In this document: positions 15,851-26,202 of the stretch, piece after piece
Layout: each line of letters opens with the position of its first letter
Position numbering within the stretch: position 1 is the first letter of the stretch
Source of the DNA: Chromatiales bacterium
GTDB lineage: Bacteria > Pseudomonadota > Gammaproteobacteria > Steroidobacterales > GCA-2729495
Direction: 5' to 3'
Assembly: GCA_024234935.1 (NCBI GenBank)
Contig: JACKNI010000005.1
Location: 1 to 64,000 of the forward strand
Length of the DNA stretch: 64,000 bases
Notes under the pieces: generated by a model
What the model saw: the letters and a program-made list of their open reading frames with translations, nothing else
Told to the model about the DNA's origin: nothing
The model's database searches: none
Program-made: the position numbers and the translations under genes

Positions 15851-16657
15851 CTACCGGGAGTGCAGCAGGGCCAGCCAGTCCCGGTCCGGATCGCCACTGG
15901 CAAGGAAGTACGGGTTCAGCACTTCCGGTCGCGTGTTGTAGCGGAGTGGCCGCCCATCGAGATCCACCACACTGCCTCCGGCTGCCTCGACCACGGCCTG
16001 GGCCGCTGCGGTATCCCATTCGGAGGTCGGGCCGAGGCGCGGGTACACATCCGCGGTGCCTTCGGCCACGAGGCAGAACTTCAGTGAACTGCCCATCGAC
16101 ACGAATTCGTGTGCGCCCAGTTGCCCGAGAAAGCTGTCGAGGCTGGCGCCGCGATGCGAACGGCTCCCGGCCACGCGGACCGGGGGCGAGGCCGGGCGAC
16201 GCACGCGGATCTCGCGCGGCGCGTCGCCCGGATCAGTGCGCAGTGCGGGACCGCCGGCATATCCGCAGTAGTCGCGACCGGAAACGGGCGCATGAACCAC
16301 GCCGAGTACAGCCCGGTGGTCGTCAACCAGCGCGATGTTCACCGTGAACTCGCCGTTCCGCTTGATGAATTCCCGCGTGCCGTCCAGCGGGTCCACCAGC
16401 CAGAAACTGGTCCAGTGCCGGCGCGTTTCCCAGGGGATCGTGCCGGACTCCTCGGACCAGAGCGGGACGCCGGGCGTGAGCTGCGCGAGCGCCGCGGCAA
16501 TAACCTCATGTGCCGCGCGGTCGGCAGCGGTCAGCGGAGAGTTGTCCGCCTTGGTCTCCACGCCAAAGGCCGTGGCGTAAATGCGGTTGATTTCGCCGCC
16601 AGCCGCCCGGGCGATGGCCTGAACGCGCGGCAGCAGGCTTTGCAGTTCTGTGATCAT
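15851..16657 (-). CDS. cysQ: 3'(2'),5'-bisphosphate nucleotidase
   Basis: A 268-residue inositol-monophosphatase-fold enzyme hydrolysing 3'-phosphoadenosine 5'-phosphate (PAP), a by-product of sulfate assimilation and some sulfotransfer reactions. SPLTAADRAAHEVI gives the first metal-site region, WSEESG the Glu-Glu metal site, VDPLDGTREFIKRNGEFTVNI the D-P-L-D-G-T signature typical of CysQ, and GPTSEWDTAAAQAVVEAAGG the second signature W-D-x-A-A. Length is normal (E. coli 246). The ATG at 16657 is clear. It is divergent from the YrfG-type nucleotidase; in many gammaproteobacteria cysQ, nudE and yrfG cluster, but nudE is not between them here. Confidence 0.93.
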   Translation of the reverse strand: MITELQSLLPRVQAIARAAGGEINRIYATAFGVETKADNSPLTAADRAAHEVIAAALAQLTPGVPLWSEESGTIPWETRRHWTSFWLVDPLDGTREFIKRNGEFTVNIALVDDHRAVLGVVHAPVSGRDYCGYAGGPALRTDPGDAPREIRVRRPASPPVRVAGSRSHRGASLDSFLGQLGAHEFVSMGSSLKFCLVAEGTADVYPRLGPTSEWDTAAAQAVVEAAGGSVVDLDGRPLRYNTRPEVLNPYFLASGDPDRDWLALLHSR

Positions 16658-16725
16658 GGGCGCGGACGGTACAATCCGGCCCCGGCCCGGGCAACCCCGT
16701 GGCCGACATCAGCCGGAACAGGCGC

Positions 16726-17373
16726 ATGCACGACTGGCGAAGCTTCGACACGATCCTCCTCGACATGGATGGCACGATCCTCGATCTTGCCTATGACAAC
16801 TATTTCTGGCGCGAACTCGTGCCCCGATGCCTGGCGCGCAATCGTGGCTCCACGCCTGAAGAAATCGTGCCGGATTTATTTGAGCGTTTTGCCAGCATGC
16901 AGGGCCGGCTCGAGTGGTATTGCCTGGATTACTGGTCAGCCGAACTGTCGCTGGATCTGCGCGCACTCAAGGATGCGAGCAGTCATCGGGTGCGCTTGCT
17001 GCCCGGTGCGAAGGAGTTTCTGGCCCGGCTTCATGCCAGCGGCAAGCATGTCGCCGTGGTCACCAATGCGCATGGTGATGCGCTGGACATGAAGAAGAGC
17101 GTCGCCGGACTGGGCCGTTACATCGATGTCTTCGTGTCCTCGCACGAGTTCGGCGTGCCCAAGGAGCGGCAGGCATTCTGGTCATCTGCACAGGAGCGTC
17201 TGGGCTTCGATCCACAACAGACGCTGTTCATCGACGACAGTACGCCGGTGCTCGATGCGGCACGTGCCTATGGCATCCGCGGGATCCTGGCCGTGAACCG
17301 CCCCGACAGCCTGCGGCCCGCGCGTACTGTCGATGGGCACGCCTCGGTCGAGGCGCTCGGTCATCTGGAGTAG
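16726..17373 (+). CDS. yrfG: HAD-superfamily GMP/IMP nucleotidase, YrfG type
   Basis: A 215-residue HAD phosphatase. FDTILLDMDGTILDLAYDN carries the nucleophile Asp and the long D-N-Y-F-W-R-E-L-V-P stretch characteristic of YrfG, which dephosphorylates purine nucleoside monophosphates. VVTNAHGDAL is motif II (Thr), the Lys of VPKERQAFW is motif III and FIDDSTPVLDAA is motif IV. The ATG at 16726 gives a normal N-terminus; an in-frame GTG at 16699 would add nine residues. It is divergent from cysQ and convergent with the DoxX-type gene, ending 6 bp before that gene's end. Confidence 0.86.
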   Translation: MHDWRSFDTILLDMDGTILDLAYDNYFWRELVPRCLARNRGSTPEEIVPDLFERFASMQGRLEWYCLDYWSAELSLDLRALKDASSHRVRLLPGAKEFLARLHASGKHVAVVTNAHGDALDMKKSVAGLGRYIDVFVSSHEFGVPKERQAFWSSAQERLGFDPQQTLFIDDSTPVLDAARAYGIRGILAVNRPDSLRPARTVDGHASVEALGHLE

Positions 17374-17379
17374 CGACGG

Positions 17380-17895
17380 TCAGAACCAGCGTGAGCCGGG
17401 GTATCTGCGTGACAGCCGGCCATCGAGTCCCAGCCAGCGCCCCGAGGGCCAGCTCATCATCATGATGCCGAGCGCAAAAAACGGAATCAGCGACGCGTCG
17501 TAGTACCCGCCCGCCGAGAAGCCCAGCAGATTGATGAGCGCGACCGCCGCAGCCCAGCGCGTGGTCAGGCCCAGCAGCAGTGCGACGCCGACGTAGAGTT
17601 CGCTGACCGTGACGAACACCGCGACCAGTTTGTAGAGCGGGATCGCAAAGTCCTGCAGGAACATCACCTGCAGGCTGGCCGGGTGCAGCTCTGTCAGACG
17701 ATCCTCGAAAACCTGTTTGAGGATATCGGTGGTCAGCCAGTCCTTGCGGAGCTTGTTCACGCCGGCGGCGATCCAGAACAGCCCATAGAGCTCACGCAGC
17801 ACGAGATGCATCACGATGCCGACCATCCGTAGCGGATGCTCCCGCCAGCGTGTCGCCGTCCAGACACTTTGCGCGCTCCCGGTTTCCCGGGTCAT
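17380..17895 (-). CDS. DoxX-family integral membrane protein
   Basis: A 171-residue protein with four predicted membrane segments in the DoxX arrangement. RELYGLFWIAAGVNKLRKDW is the typical first segment ending in basic residues. After an amphipathic part come VAVFVTVSELYVGVALLLGL with the conserved Glu, a third segment WAAAVALINLLGF and a fourth FFALGIMMMSWP. DoxX-type proteins are associated with respiratory or thiosulfate/quinone redox complexes; the role here is unproven. Its ATG overlaps the preceding gene's stop by four bases (ATGA), so it is translationally coupled to the small exported CTMCD protein and belongs to the TetR operon. Confidence 0.78.
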   Translation of the reverse strand: MTRETGSAQSVWTATRWREHPLRMVGIVMHLVLRELYGLFWIAAGVNKLRKDWLTTDILKQVFEDRLTELHPASLQVMFLQDFAIPLYKLVAVFVTVSELYVGVALLLGLTTRWAAAVALINLLGFSAGGYYDASLIPFFALGIMMMSWPSGRWLGLDGRLSRRYPGSRWF

Positions 17896-18464
17896 GGCGC
17901 GCTCCCTCCGGGGCTGTGCGCGTCGATCACGGCCAGCGCATCCCAGAGCGGCAATCGCTGGCAGTAGCCGAGCTTCGCCGGCGGCGCGGACTGTTGCCAG
18001 CCGCGGTGGATGCGTTCGATCTCGCGTCCGTCGGACATTGCGAGCAAAGGTGGGTCCATGGCGATATGCAGTTCACCGGCCACCGGTGGTGCCCATACAC
18101 CATCGTTGACTGTGTATATCGTGACCGGACGTCGATGGCCGCTCTCGAGTTGCCTGGAACTGAAATTGGCGATGAACCACTCCCGGATCGTCGCGACCTG
18201 CGACCAGAAGGTGCGTGGCTGTATGTGGTAGAGGGTAAAGCTCCCGTCTGTCGGAACGGACTGGTGTGCAGGCGGCAAAGTACCGGCCTCGCACAGCACC
18301 ATCACATCGCACATGGTGCAGACTTCACCGAACCGGCCGACCAGGAAGTAATCCGTGTAGGCCTTGTTGTTGATCTGCCCATGTGCCGGCAACAGAGGCA
18401 CCGTCAGCAGTCCTGCCGCCAGCCACACCAGCGTTTGTCTGCGCATGAGAAAACACATACCCAT
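17892..18464 (-). CDS. Exported hypothetical protein with CTMCD motif
   Basis: A 190-residue protein. A signal peptide is clear (basic MRRQ, then a hydrophobic core around 12-28, cleavage near HGQ-IN). The mature part has two close cysteines in GEVCTMCDVMVLCEAG, which could bind metal or form a redox pair, and a third Cys near residue 160. I do not recognise the family. It lies between a TetR-type regulator gene (one base upstream) and a DoxX gene (four-base overlap), so it most likely works with the DoxX membrane protein at the outer face of the inner membrane. The start at 18464 has GGAAG upstream; an ATG at 18446 would also give the same signal peptide. Confidence 0.68.
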   Translation of the reverse strand: MGMCFLMRRQTLVWLAAGLLTVPLLPAHGQINNKAYTDYFLVGRFGEVCTMCDVMVLCEAGTLPPAHQSVPTDGSFTLYHIQPRTFWSQVATIREWFIANFSSRQLESGHRRPVTIYTVNDGVWAPPVAGELHIAMDPPLLAMSDGREIERIHRGWQQSAPPAKLGYCQRLPLWDALAVIDAHSPGGSAP

Positions 18465-18465
18465 T

Positions 18466-19107
18466 TCAGCTTCCTTGTTCTTCCGGCAGCTGCGCCAGTT
18501 CGCGCGCCATGTTGAGCACGTCGCGCCACCCGGCGTCGGTATCGAGGCGCAGTCCCATGAAATTGGGTGAACGCCGCGAACGCATGGCGAGATAGATCAG
18601 CGCGGCATGAATGATGACGATCACGCGGTGGTTGTCCCGGCGCAGATAGCGCCGGTCGCCGAGCATGGTTTTCAGAAACGGGCGGCGGCAGTTCTCGCGT
18701 GCTTCGGCAAAGGCGGCCGAAAGGTCAGACGTTGCCGTCAGTTCTTCAGCAAGAAATTCCAGCGTGACCGGATGGGCGCGCAGATGCTCGGCACTGGCCA
18801 CCAGTTCGTCCGCGATCTGCTGCCTGAAGCTCTGGTCATATGGTTTCTGGCGGCTGGCCGGGCCGGTCTCGCCGACCTCTGCCCAGAATCCACGCCGCTT
18901 GCCCCAGGCTTGCACCAGTCCCTGCAGGTCGCCGAAGTAGCGGTACAAAAGCGGCTTGCCGACGCCAGCGGCTTCGACCACGGCATTCACGCTGAGTTGT
19001 CGCAGACCGTCGCGCTGCAGAACGGTTTCGAGCGCATCGAGGAGGGCTTCTTCGGTGGTACTGCGGCTACTGGGCGTTGCGTTTCTGGTTGTCGGGTTTG
19101 ATGGCAT
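18466..19107 (-). CDS. TetR/AcrR-family transcriptional regulator
   Basis: A 213-residue repressor-type protein. The N-terminal HTH (EEALLDALETVLQRDGLRQL, then VNAVVEAAGVGKPLLYRYFGD) is a normal TetR DNA-binding domain with the Y-R-Y-F turn. The C-terminal 150 residues are helical, as for a ligand-binding and dimer domain, and are too variable to name a ligand. A perfect 26-bp palindrome starts six bases upstream of its ATG, so autoregulation of the operon tetR, CTMCD protein, doxX is very likely. The CTMCD gene begins one base after its stop codon. The convergent end is the other side of the operon, at yrfG. Confidence 0.87.
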   Translation of the reverse strand: MPSNPTTRNATPSSRSTTEEALLDALETVLQRDGLRQLSVNAVVEAAGVGKPLLYRYFGDLQGLVQAWGKRRGFWAEVGETGPASRQKPYDQSFRQQIADELVASAEHLRAHPVTLEFLAEELTATSDLSAAFAEARENCRRPFLKTMLGDRRYLRRDNHRVIVIIHAALIYLAMRSRRSPNFMGLRLDTDAGWRDVLNMARELAQLPEEQGS

Positions 19108-19112
19108 GGGTG

Positions 19113-19138
19113 CCGATGTTACCGCGCGGTAACATCGG
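19113..19138. promoter_or_regulatory. 26-bp perfect palindrome, likely TetR operator
   Basis: CCGATGTTACCGC and its exact reverse complement GCGGTAACATCGG abut at 19125/19126. TetR-family operators are often palindromes of this size, and the site lies 6-31 bases upstream of the regulator's ATG, over the ribosome-binding or promoter area. The remaining gap to 19233 shows no gene. Confidence 0.78.
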
Positions 19139-19233
19139 GCTGCAACGAATGATGATGCCCTTCACTTGCCGGCCCGTTACGCCGCGGGCCGATCTATTGC
19201 CACGTCGACGAGCCGCCGGGTTGGCGCTGGCCG

Positions 19234-20550
19234 CTATCGGCCGCGCCCGCGCTGACCACCCGCAGGTCGCTTGCCGCGTCCACCACTGCTGCCACTGCCG
19301 CCCCCACCGCCAGTTCCGCCACCGCGGCGGGGCGGGCGTCCGCCGGTCGGCGGATATTTGCGGGGCTGCCATGGCGGGGTTTTCACGCCTTCCAGGAGGC
19401 CACTGTCTACAGCACCGGTCGGGATGCGATGGCCGATGTAGGCTTCGATCTCCGGCAGCGAAAACGCATAGGTTTCGCAGGCGAAGCTGATCGAGTCGCC
19501 GCTGGTACCCGCACGTGCGGTACGCCCGATGCGATGTACGTAGTCGGCAGCTTCCTGCGGCAGGTCATAGTTGATCACATGGCTGACATCCGGCACATGC
19601 AGGCCGCGGGAGGCGACATCGGTGGCGACCAGAACGGGCAGGGTGCCTTCCTGAAAGGCCTTGAGCAGACGCAGCCGCTTGTTTTGCGGCACATCGCCGT
19701 TGATGGCCTCGGCCGGCAGGTCATTGAATTCGAGCAGTCGCGCGATCTCCTCGGCTGCCCGCTTGGTGTTGACGAACACCATGGTGCGCTTGGCTGCCAT
19801 GCTCCGCAGCAGGCCGACCAGCAGCGGTCCCTTTTCCTTGTTGCTGGGGAAATACACGATCTGTGTGACCAGATCGACCGTCTTCTTGTCCGGTTCGATC
19901 TGCACGGTTTCGGGGTTGTTCATGTGCTCGTAGGCGAGTTCGAGCACGCGGTGCCCGAGCGTCGCGGAGAACATCAGGTTCAGGCGCTTTTCCGGTGGCG
20001 GCAGGCGGCGCAGCAGGTAGCGGATGTCCTTGATGAAGCCGAGATCGAACATGCGGTCGGCTTCGTCGAGCACCAGCACCTGGGCGTGATTCAGCGTGTA
20101 GACGTGCTGCTTGAAGTAATCGATCAGCCGGCCGGGCGTGCCGATCAGCACATCGACGCCGGCCTGGAGAATCTCGCGCTGCTTGTCGTAATCGGCGCCG
20201 CCATAGACCACTGCCATGCGCAGTCCCGTGCTGCTGCCGAGGATTTCGGCGTCGGAATGGATCTGCACAGCCAGCTCGCGCGTGGGCGCGACGATCAGCG
20301 CCCGCGGCGAAGATGTGTTCTGACGCGGCACCGGATGGGTCAGCAGGTGGTTGAACATCGCGATCAGGAAGGCAGCGGTCTTGCCGGTGCCGGTCTGCGC
20401 CTGTCCGGCAATATCCTTGCCCTTGAGTGCGACTGGCAGGGTTTGTGCCTGGATGGGTGTGCACTGCTGAAAGCCCGCGGTACGTATGCCCGCAAGGATT
20501 TCGGCTGGCAGTCCCAGCTCGGCAAAGGTCATGTTCTTCTCTTGGCTCAT
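19234..20550 (-). CDS. rhlB: DEAD-box RNA helicase RhlB
   Basis: A 438-residue ATP-dependent RNA helicase. The Q motif ([13 protein letters not shown]), Walker A (AQTGTGKT), [10 protein letters not shown], the DEAD box ([17 protein letters not shown]), SAT and [10 protein letters not shown] are all intact. The wording [18 protein letters not shown] and the AYIGHRIP segment near residue 375 match RhlB, the degradosome helicase that feeds RNA to PNPase. The synteny also fits: rhlB is divergent from trxA-rho, as in enterobacteria. The C-terminal 40 residues are Gly/Arg-rich (RGRGR end), typical of RNA-binding tails. Its ATG at 20550 has AGGA six bases upstream. Confidence 0.9.
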   Translation of the reverse strand: MSQEKNMTFAELGLPAEILAGIRTAGFQQCTPIQAQTLPVALKGKDIAGQAQTGTGKTAAFLIAMFNHLLTHPVPRQNTSSPRALIVAPTRELAVQIHSDAEILGSSTGLRMAVVYGGADYDKQREILQAGVDVLIGTPGRLIDYFKQHVYTLNHAQVLVLDEADRMFDLGFIKDIRYLLRRLPPPEKRLNLMFSATLGHRVLELAYEHMNNPETVQIEPDKKTVDLVTQIVYFPSNKEKGPLLVGLLRSMAAKRTMVFVNTKRAAEEIARLLEFNDLPAEAINGDVPQNKRLRLLKAFQEGTLPVLVATDVASRGLHVPDVSHVINYDLPQEAADYVHRIGRTARAGTSGDSISFACETYAFSLPEIEAYIGHRIPTGAVDSGLLEGVKTPPWQPRKYPPTGGRPPRRGGGTGGGGGSGSSGGRGKRPAGGQRGRGR

Positions 20551-20999
20551 GGTGTCCTACAGTGGAGTAGCTCATTCAAAAAACGACCCCGAACCGGACG
20601 GAGCCACTTGCAAAAGCCGGCCGGACAGGTTCAAATTGACCCAGTCGCCGCGTGCCTGTTGAAGCGCCCGCCCGGGCCGCGACTGATTAGCGACTCGTTA
20701 AACCCCTTTTTGAGCTGCCCTTTGACGGCATAAGCAGGAAGCTCGCGGGAACGCTTCTACACACGGGATTGTGCCCTATCCGGTCCCGCGCTTCACAGAA
20801 GCTTCACGATGAAGCGTTTTCGGAGGTCCGGAAGACCTCCTGTACAACCCCGGTACTGGGCAACAGATGGCGCTGATCGCGCCAATGGGTACCCCGCAAC
20901 TTTCGATTCACGCTAGGCGACCGACAGGCGCAAGCAAGGCAGATTCAGCCAATTCCGGATTCTTTCATCCCGCCATCACACTACGAGCACCAGAGGATC
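20551..20999. other. Divergent intergenic region rhlB/trxA without a gene
   Basis: This 449-bp stretch must carry the promoters of rhlB (leftward) and trxA-rho (rightward). I see no convincing -35/-10 pair and no conserved gene. A 7-bp perfect stem (GGAGGTC and GACCTCC, loop CGGAA) lies at about 20822-20840, and several GAAGC/GCTTC repeats surround it at 20790-20815. As rho is autogenously attenuated in other bacteria, the rightward leader of about 200 nt could take part in control. Confidence 0.4.
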
Positions 21000-21320
21000 A
21001 TGAGCATAGAGCACGTTTCCGACGACAGTTTCGCCACACAGGTTCTGCAGTCCGACCGTCCCGTCCTGGTTGATTTCTGGGCGGAGTGGTGCGGTCCCTG
21101 CAAGATGATCGCGCCAATCCTCGAGCAGATCGCTGCCGAATACGGTGATCGCCTGACGGTCGCCAAGGTCGATGTCGAAGCCAGTCAGAGTACGGCCATG
21201 AAGTACGGCATACGGAGCATCCCGACACTGATGCTTTTCAAGGGGGGTGTTGTCGAGGCACAGCACGTGGGCATGTTGTCCAAAGAGCAGTTGAGCAAAC
21301 TGCTTCAGGCGAATTTGTGA
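21000..21320 (+). CDS. trxA: Thioredoxin 1
   Basis: A 106-residue thioredoxin, the standard length. The active site is [16 protein letters not shown], the cis-proline is in [12 protein letters not shown], and the buried Asp (LVDFWAEW) is present. It reduces disulfides in ribonucleotide reductase, PAPS reductase and other cytoplasmic targets. GAGGA precedes the ATG. It is followed after 10 bp by rho and divergent from rhlB, the classic rhlB/trxA/rho arrangement, which supports the identification of all three. Confidence 0.96.
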   Translation: MSIEHVSDDSFATQVLQSDRPVLVDFWAEWCGPCKMIAPILEQIAAEYGDRLTVAKVDVEASQSTAMKYGIRSIPTLMLFKGGVVEAQHVGMLSKEQLSKLLQANL

Positions 21321-21330
21321 GTATTTGTAA

Positions 21331-22785
<1,455 letters not shown>

Positions 22786-22811
22786 GCGAGTCAGGCGACA
22801 GGGCGGGCCGT

Positions 22812-24101
22812 CTACAAGCCGCGCGCGATGGCGCGGTAGGCAATATCCCTGCGGCAGAAGGCGCCGTCCCAGTGAATCCGGTCGACCAGTGCGTAGGCGA
22901 TCTCTTGTGCTGCGCTTACCGTGTCGCCGGTGCCGACTACGCAAAGCACGCGGCCGCCGCGGGTGACGATCCGGTTTTCGGTGTTGAAGCCGGTGCCGGC
23001 GTGAAAGACCTTGGAATCGGCGGAAGGCGTGGTCGGCAATCCGCTGATCGGGTCGCCGCTTCGATACTTGTCCGGATAGCCGGCGGCAGCCATGACGACG
23101 CCGACGGTCGGACGCGGATCCCACTCGGCTTTGGCTTTGCCGAGATCGCCGTCGAGTGCAGCTTCGATGAGCGAAAGCAGATCCGATCTGAGCCGGAACA
23201 GGATGGGCTGGGTTTCCGGATCGCCGAAGCGGCAGTTGAACTCCAGCACCTTCAGCGAGCCGTCGGGCCTGATCATCAGGCCGGCATACAGGAAGCCGGT
23301 GTAGCGCACGCCATCCTTTTGCATGCCCTCGACCACCGGCCGGATCACCTGGTTCATCACGCGCGCGGCGATTTCATCGGTGACGACCGGTGCCGGCGAA
23401 TAGGCGCCCATGCCACCGGTGTTGGGGCCGCGATCGCCATCGTCGCGGGCCTTGTGGTCCTGCGAGGTGGCGAGCGGCAGTATTGCGCCGTCCACGCCGA
23501 CCATGGCGATGAAGCTGGCTTCCTCGCCTTCCAGAAATTCCTCGATCACCACGCAGGCGCCGGCATCACCGAAGCTGCCTTCGCCGAGCATGGCCTTCAC
23601 GGCCTGTTCGGCCTCTTCGACCGAGTGTGCGACCACCACGCCCTTGCCGGCCGCAAGGCCGTCCGCCTTCACGACGATCGGTGCGCCGACTTTCCCGATG
23701 TAAGCCAGCGCCTTGTCGAGTTCGGTAAACGAGGCGTGATGCGCGGTGGGGATGCCGTGGCGGACCATGAACTCCTTGGCGAAGTTCTTGGAGCTTTCCA
23801 GCCGTGCCGCCTGGCGACGCGGCCCGAAGCAGCGCTGGCCGGCGCTCCAGAAGCGATCAGCGATACCCGCAGCGAGCGGCGCTTCCGGCCCCACGACGGT
23901 GAGGCCCACGTGTTCCTCGCGCGCGAGCTTGAGCAGTCCCTCAATGTCGTCAGCTGCAACGGGTACGTTGCGCACACCGGGCTCCAGTGCGGTGCCGGCG
24001 TTCCCTGGTGCGACGATGACCGACTCCACGAGTTTCGACTGGGCCAGCTTCCATGCCAGCGCATGTTCGCGTCCGCCGCCACCGACCACGAGGACCTTCA
24101 T
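22812..24101 (-). CDS. purD: Phosphoribosylamine-glycine ligase
   Basis: A 429-residue ATP-grasp enzyme joining phosphoribosylamine and glycine in step 2 of purine synthesis. The N-terminal domain starts [15 protein letters not shown], the substrate loop is [31 protein letters not shown] and [15 protein letters not shown] are ATP-grasp parts, and [16 protein letters not shown] carries the metal ligands Glu/Asn. Length equals E. coli PurD (429). It lies two bases downstream of purH, the usual gammaproteobacterial purHD operon, and is convergent with rho across 26 bp. Confidence 0.96.
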   Translation of the reverse strand: MKVLVVGGGGREHALAWKLAQSKLVESVIVAPGNAGTALEPGVRNVPVAADDIEGLLKLAREEHVGLTVVGPEAPLAAGIADRFWSAGQRCFGPRRQAARLESSKNFAKEFMVRHGIPTAHHASFTELDKALAYIGKVGAPIVVKADGLAAGKGVVVAHSVEEAEQAVKAMLGEGSFGDAGACVVIEEFLEGEEASFIAMVGVDGAILPLATSQDHKARDDGDRGPNTGGMGAYSPAPVVTDEIAARVMNQVIRPVVEGMQKDGVRYTGFLYAGLMIRPDGSLKVLEFNCRFGDPETQPILFRLRSDLLSLIEAALDGDLGKAKAEWDPRPTVGVVMAAAGYPDKYRSGDPISGLPTTPSADSKVFHAGTGFNTENRIVTRGGRVLCVVGTGDTVSAAQEIAYALVDRIHWDGAFCRRDIAYRAIARGL

Positions 24102-24103
24102 GC

Positions 24104-25657
24104 TCAGTGCCTGAAGTGCCGCATGCCGGTGAAGATCATCGCGATGTCGTGTTCATCTGCTGCGGCGATCACTTCTGCGTCGCGCATCGAGCCGCCGGGG
24201 TGGATGATGGTGCGGATGCCGAAGCTGGCGGCGAGGTCGATGCCATCGCGGAACGGAAAGAAGGCGTCGGAAGCCATCACGCAGCCGGCGGTCCTGAGGC
24301 CAGCCTCCTCGGCCTTCCAGGCCGCGATGCGGACGCTCATGACGCGGCTCATCTGCCCGGCACCGATGCCGATCGTCGCCTGATCGCGCACGAACAGGAT
24401 GGCGTTGGACTTCACGAAGCGCACCAGCGACCAGGCGAGACGTGCATCGGCAAGCTCCGCCGCCGTCGGTTGACGTCTGCTGACGACGCGCAGCGCATCG
24501 GCTGACAGTGTCGCGACATCGTTGTCCTGCACCAGCATGCCGCCCTCGATCTGCTCGACACGCAGTGCCGGCGGCCGGCTCGTGTGCAGGGTGCCGGTGG
24601 CGAGTACGCGGATGTTCGGTTTGCGGGCGAGGGCAGCGAGTGCCTCGGGCGTGAAAGCGGTCGCGAGCAGCACTTCAACGAACTGCCGCTCAATGATGGT
24701 TGTCGCCAGCGCGCCGTCGACTTCAGTGTTGAAGGCAATGATGCCGCCGAAGGCTGAAGTCGGATCGGTTACGTAGGCCTTTTCGTAGGCTGCGGCGGCC
24801 GAAGTGCCGAGCCCGACCCCGCAGGGGTTGGCGTGCTTCACGATCACGCACGCGGGCACTGGCAGTGGCCGTACACATTCAAGCGCGGCATCGGCGTCGG
24901 CGAGATTGTTGAAGGAAAGCGCCTTGCCCTGATGCAGTTCTGCGCCGACGACGGTATCGCCAGTGCCGCCGGCCAGCGTATAGAGACCGGCGCGCTGATG
25001 CGGATTCTCACCATAGCGCAGGGTCTCGCGCAGCCGCAGGCCGATCGGGTAGCGCGTTGGCAACTCGCGGTCTTCATCGGCCGCACGCAGCCAGCTCCAC
25101 ACCGCCGCATCGTAGGTGGCGGTGTGCGCGAAAGCCTTGCGGGCGAGATAACGCCGGGTCGTCGTCGATACGCTGCCGCCGGTCTCGAGTTCGCCAAGTA
25201 CGCGCTCGTAATCGGCGGGATCCACCAGCACCGCGACGAAATCCTGGTTCTTGGCTGCACCGCGAATCATCGCCGGCCCGCCGATGTCGATGTTCTCGAT
25301 GGCGTCTTCGCGTGTGCAGCCGGGGCGGCTGGTGGTGGCCTCGAAGGGGTAGAGATTGACCACCAGCAGATCGATACCCTTGATGCCGTGCTCCGCCATC
25401 ACCGTGGCATCGGTCTCGCCGCGGTTCAGCAGGCCGCCGTGGATCAGGGGGTGCAGGGTCTTGACGCGCCCGTCCATGATCTCGGGAAAGCCAGTGATAT
25501 CAGCGACATCCGTGACCGGAATCCCGGCCTCCCGCAGTGCGACGGCGGTGCCGCCGGTGGAAAGGATCTCGATCCCGAGTCGGTGCAGACGGGTGGCGAG
25601 TGGCACGACGCCAGCTTTGTCAGAAACGCTGATCAGGGCTCTGGTGCAACGGGGCAT
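24104..25657 (-). CDS. purH: Bifunctional AICAR transformylase/IMP cyclohydrolase
   Basis: A 517-residue enzyme catalysing the last two steps to IMP. The N-terminal cyclohydrolase (about 1-195) begins [19 protein letters not shown] with the STGGTA phosphate loop. [15 protein letters not shown] is the characteristic motif. The C-terminal transformylase has [27 protein letters not shown] with the catalytic Lys-His pair, [15 protein letters not shown] and [28 protein letters not shown] near the end completes it. Length is close to E. coli PurH (529). The ATG at 25657 lies 47 bp after fis, which precedes it on the same strand. Confidence 0.96.
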   Translation of the reverse strand: MPRCTRALISVSDKAGVVPLATRLHRLGIEILSTGGTAVALREAGIPVTDVADITGFPEIMDGRVKTLHPLIHGGLLNRGETDATVMAEHGIKGIDLLVVNLYPFEATTSRPGCTREDAIENIDIGGPAMIRGAAKNQDFVAVLVDPADYERVLGELETGGSVSTTTRRYLARKAFAHTATYDAAVWSWLRAADEDRELPTRYPIGLRLRETLRYGENPHQRAGLYTLAGGTGDTVVGAELHQGKALSFNNLADADAALECVRPLPVPACVIVKHANPCGVGLGTSAAAAYEKAYVTDPTSAFGGIIAFNTEVDGALATTIIERQFVEVLLATAFTPEALAALARKPNIRVLATGTLHTSRPPALRVEQIEGGMLVQDNDVATLSADALRVVSRRQPTAAELADARLAWSLVRFVKSNAILFVRDQATIGIGAGQMSRVMSVRIAAWKAEEAGLRTAGCVMASDAFFPFRDGIDLAASFGIRTIIHPGGSMRDAEVIAAADEHDIAMIFTGMRHFRH

Positions 25658-25704
25658 GAGGCTGCCTGGGCTGGGTTAAGAGTAAAAGCGGTGGAGTAGT
25701 GGAA

Positions 25705-26016
25705 TCAGTCCAGCAGTTCGTACTGACGCAGCTTCTTGCGCAAGGTCGCGCGGTTGATGCCGAGAATTTCCGCTGCGACACTCTGGTTGCCGCCGGTGTA
25801 GTCGAGCACGGTCTTGAACAGTGGCGTTTCAATCTCGCCAAGTACCAGCTCGTAAAGATCACCGGGACGGTGACCGTTGAGATCACTGAAGTAACACTGC
25901 AGTGCCTCTTCGGTGAGGTCACGCAGCGGCCGGTTCTTGACGCGCACCACTGTGGCGCCGTTACGGGCCGGGACATGTTTTTTTGCGGGACTCTTGCCGC
26001 GCGTCTTCTTGGCCAC
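25705..26016 (-). CDS. fis: Fis family nucleoid-associated regulator
   Basis: A 103-residue Fis protein that bends DNA and activates rRNA and other growth genes. The beta-hairpin/core region is followed by LYELVLGEIETPLFKTVLDY and the HTH GGNQSVAAEILGINRATLRK, ending LRQYELLD, very close to E. coli Fis. An additional basic N-terminus (MAKKTRGKSPAKKH) is present. The start is GTG at 26016 with CAGGAG about ten bases upstream. Fis normally follows dusB; here dusB is absent and the preceding gene is the zinc-ribbon/DUF3426 protein, 186 bp upstream. The leader carries the palindrome at 26045-26070. Confidence 0.94.
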   Translation of the reverse strand: MAKKTRGKSPAKKHVPARNGATVVRVKNRPLRDLTEEALQCYFSDLNGHRPGDLYELVLGEIETPLFKTVLDYTGGNQSVAAEILGINRATLRKKLRQYELLD

Positions 26017-26044
26017 CGCTCGAATACTCCTGGAGACTGTCTTC

Positions 26045-26070
26045 GGCCACCGCCCGCGGGCATGGTGGCC
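26045..26070. repeat. Imperfect palindrome in the fis leader
   Basis: GGCCACC (26045-26051) and GGTGGCC (26064-26070) flank an inner CCCGCGGG, giving a strong GC-rich stem about 28 nt upstream of the fis GTG and just before its ribosome site. It could be an RNA hairpin in the fis message or a DNA operator. Between it and the DUF3426 gene is an A/T-rich run (near 26144-26155) followed by GC-rich sequence, which is a plausible fis promoter region, but I do not assign boxes. Confidence 0.4.
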
Positions 26071-26202
26071 AAAGCATCTGAATTATTCATGCGTGCTCAC
26101 CACACGCCTGGTCTTCATCAGGTGAGTCCGCGGCGCAACGGCGTATAAAAAATGTTTTCGACGGTGCGCGGGGGGAGCGATCATAGCACGTCGCTGTCGC
26201 CG

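Noticed and set aside
19429..20733. 434-codon frame on the plus strand
   Set aside because: Antisense of rhlB; composition is typical of a GC-driven shadow frame.
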